Source: Plasmodium malariae
Lineage: Eukaryota > Apicomplexa > Aconoidasida > Haemosporida > Plasmodiidae
DNA length: 64,000 nt
Assembly: GCF_900090045.1 (NCBI RefSeq)
Contig: NC_041781.1
Span: 1,319,501 to 1,383,500, forward strand
Reading direction: 5' to 3'
Positions 62,752 through 64,000 of the stretch are shown here, one piece after another. Every line of letters begins with the position of its first letter. The first letter of the stretch is position 1. Both the position numbers and the translations under genes were made by a program. Under the pieces are notes generated by a model, which did not search any database, was not told the DNA's origin, and saw only the letters and a program-made list of their open reading frames with translations.

Positions 62752-63346
62752 CGCAAAATGAGGCGCGATATTTATTCGTGTTTGTTTGTAATATTGCATA
62801 TTTTGGTTCATTCTGCATTATTCGTTGTCATATTATGCATTATTTAGCTGCTCTTTGCTATATTCTATATTTTTAATTCGGTCTTTCAATTCTCTCCTGC
62901 ATATGCGGCTCCTTACACGTGAATGGGCATGCAATTTATTCCCATTCATTTAAACTTTTTTGGCTTTAAACTTTCGATTTGGACATTTGGAGTGTAACTA
63001 TATTCTATTTATTAGTATGTATTATATGTATATTTATCCGTTTAGTCGTTCACTCATTTACGCATTTATTTTTTTTTTTTTTTGTTTTATTTCAAGTGTT
63101 GAACATATAATAACAGTGATAAACCTTTTTACGTATAAAATGAAATACATTTTTTTATTTTTTTATTTTTTTTTGTTATTTGTGAAAAAAGAACGGGGAA
63201 ATATATATTCACACCTATGGATCTCCTATACTTACCTGTACAGGCATATAATTATGCGGTATGATATTCCAGAGCATTATATATATTGATAACCTTAAAA
63301 ACTTGACAAAACTGGGTAAACAATTTTTAACTTTTTAGATATTTGA
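62752..63346. other. Spacer downstream of the pseudokinase gene
   Basis: Probable 3' UTR followed by T-rich sequence. A 109-codon ORF from 62960 is mostly Phe/Tyr from T tracts and is not called. No RNA gene was recognised. Confidence 0.55.
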
Positions 63347-63715
63347 ATGGAAGCACAAAATAATTATGAACAGTTCAGGTAAATACGGAAAATTACTGAA
63401 CATTTCGCAAAATTGTATCTTCACATTTACAAATTTGTGGATGGAACACATGTACTTATATATAATGTTTTTTTTTTATTTTATTATTTTTTTTTTTTTT
63501 TTGAACATATTTGCGCAATTCCATATTCAAAGTTCAAAGATATCATGCACGCACAAAAAAAAATAGAAAACATACACACACAGACAAATACAAACTTAAA
63601 CAAACAAAAATAATTGTCCATCCTTATATTTTCACGTAAAAGGCGGAAGCAACAATTGCGATCACCAACGGATGCCAGCGCGGGGATAGCATTTCTTACG
63701 AATTTGTATAATTAA
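63347..63715 (+). CDS. Probable first exons of an unrecognised gene
   Basis: Predicted exon 1 is 63347-63378 (MEAQNNYEQF plus two bases), with an AG|GTAAAT donor. Exon 2 starts at 63643 after TTTTCACGTAAAAG. The joint is phase 2 and reads RRKQQLRSPTDASAGIAFLT. Exon 2 is the only GC-rich patch in the last kilobase, which supports coding. It either stops at the TAA at 63713-63715, giving a 34-residue protein, or splices at GTATAA (63706) to an exon beyond the window. The intron is 264 bases. No family is recognised. An alternative frame from 63366 is Phe-rich and is rejected. Confidence 0.45.
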
Positions 63716-63889
63716 ATTTATTTTCTCATTTATGAAATTAATGGCATATATTTTGAATACATAAAATGTTCAGTCGAAATGGTTATCGGATAAGTTATGT
63801 GCTGTACATACGATGATCTTCACTATGGGTAGACGCACAAATGGGACAAAAAAAAAGGGGGAAAAAAAAATAAAAATAAATAAACTGAT

Positions 63890-64000
63890 ATATAAATAAA
63901 TGGTATATAAATAAATGGTATATAAATAAATGGTATATAAATAAATGGTATATAAATAAATGGTATATAAATAAATGGTATATAAATAAATGATATATAA
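63890..64000. repeat. 15-bp ATAAATGGTATATAA array at the window end
   Basis: At least seven near-perfect copies, running off the end of the window. Confidence 0.88.

Noticed and set aside
1..64000. tRNA, rRNA, CRISPR or transposon sequences
   Set aside because: No T-arm GTTCGA motif in a foldable context, no rRNA core sequence, no spaced direct repeats, and no transposase or reverse transcriptase frame was seen.

Overview
The window is nuclear DNA of a malaria parasite (genus Plasmodium). It is very AT-rich, with long poly-A/T and (TA)n runs, many short introns with GTA...AG borders, asparagine/lysine/glutamate-rich low-complexity proteins and minisatellites between and inside genes. The proteins are unmistakably Plasmodium: apicoplast prolyl-tRNA synthetase, PP-beta phosphatase, HDAC1, UPF2 and the parasite lipocalin. 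From memory, this gene order matches a conserved block on P. falciparum chromosome 9. The species cannot be fixed by reading alone; composition and repeats suggest a non-falciparum parasite.

Layout. 1-7635 (+): a very large two-exon protein of unknown function. 9512-11374 (+): splicing factor SF3A3. 12499-13007 (+): a four-exon 45-residue membrane microprotein that I reconstructed. 13775-15751 (+): a nine-exon alpha-tubulin N-acetyltransferase-like protein. 16688-18650 (+): a nine-exon protein of unknown function. 19824-20846 (-): a multi-spanning membrane protein. 24991-26707 (+): the RRP8 methyltransferase, convergent with 26953-28674 (-), apicoplast proline-tRNA ligase. 30185-32086 (-): PP2A-like phosphatase PP-beta. 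About 34.4-35.0 kb (+): the 3' exons of an unrecognised small gene. 35308-36394 (+): a thioredoxin-like protein. 37634-38630 (+): a Yippee-like zinc protein. 40294-41637 (-): HDAC1. 46158-51260 (+): UPF2. 54679-56057 (+): secreted lipocalin. 58231-62751 (+): a MORN-SAM-kinase-like protein whose catalytic residues are changed. From 63347 (+): probable first exons of another gene.

The genes do not form a pathway; this is a housekeeping neighbourhood. Several (SF3A3, RRP8, UPF2, HDAC1) act on RNA or chromatin, one is an apicoplast translation enzyme, and the tubulin acetyltransferase and the lipocalin concern parasite cell biology. The spacers carry at least twenty independent minisatellites. 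Several GC-richer islands look like short exons or non-coding RNAs that a simple ORF search would miss. No rRNA, tRNA, CRISPR array or mobile element was recognised.
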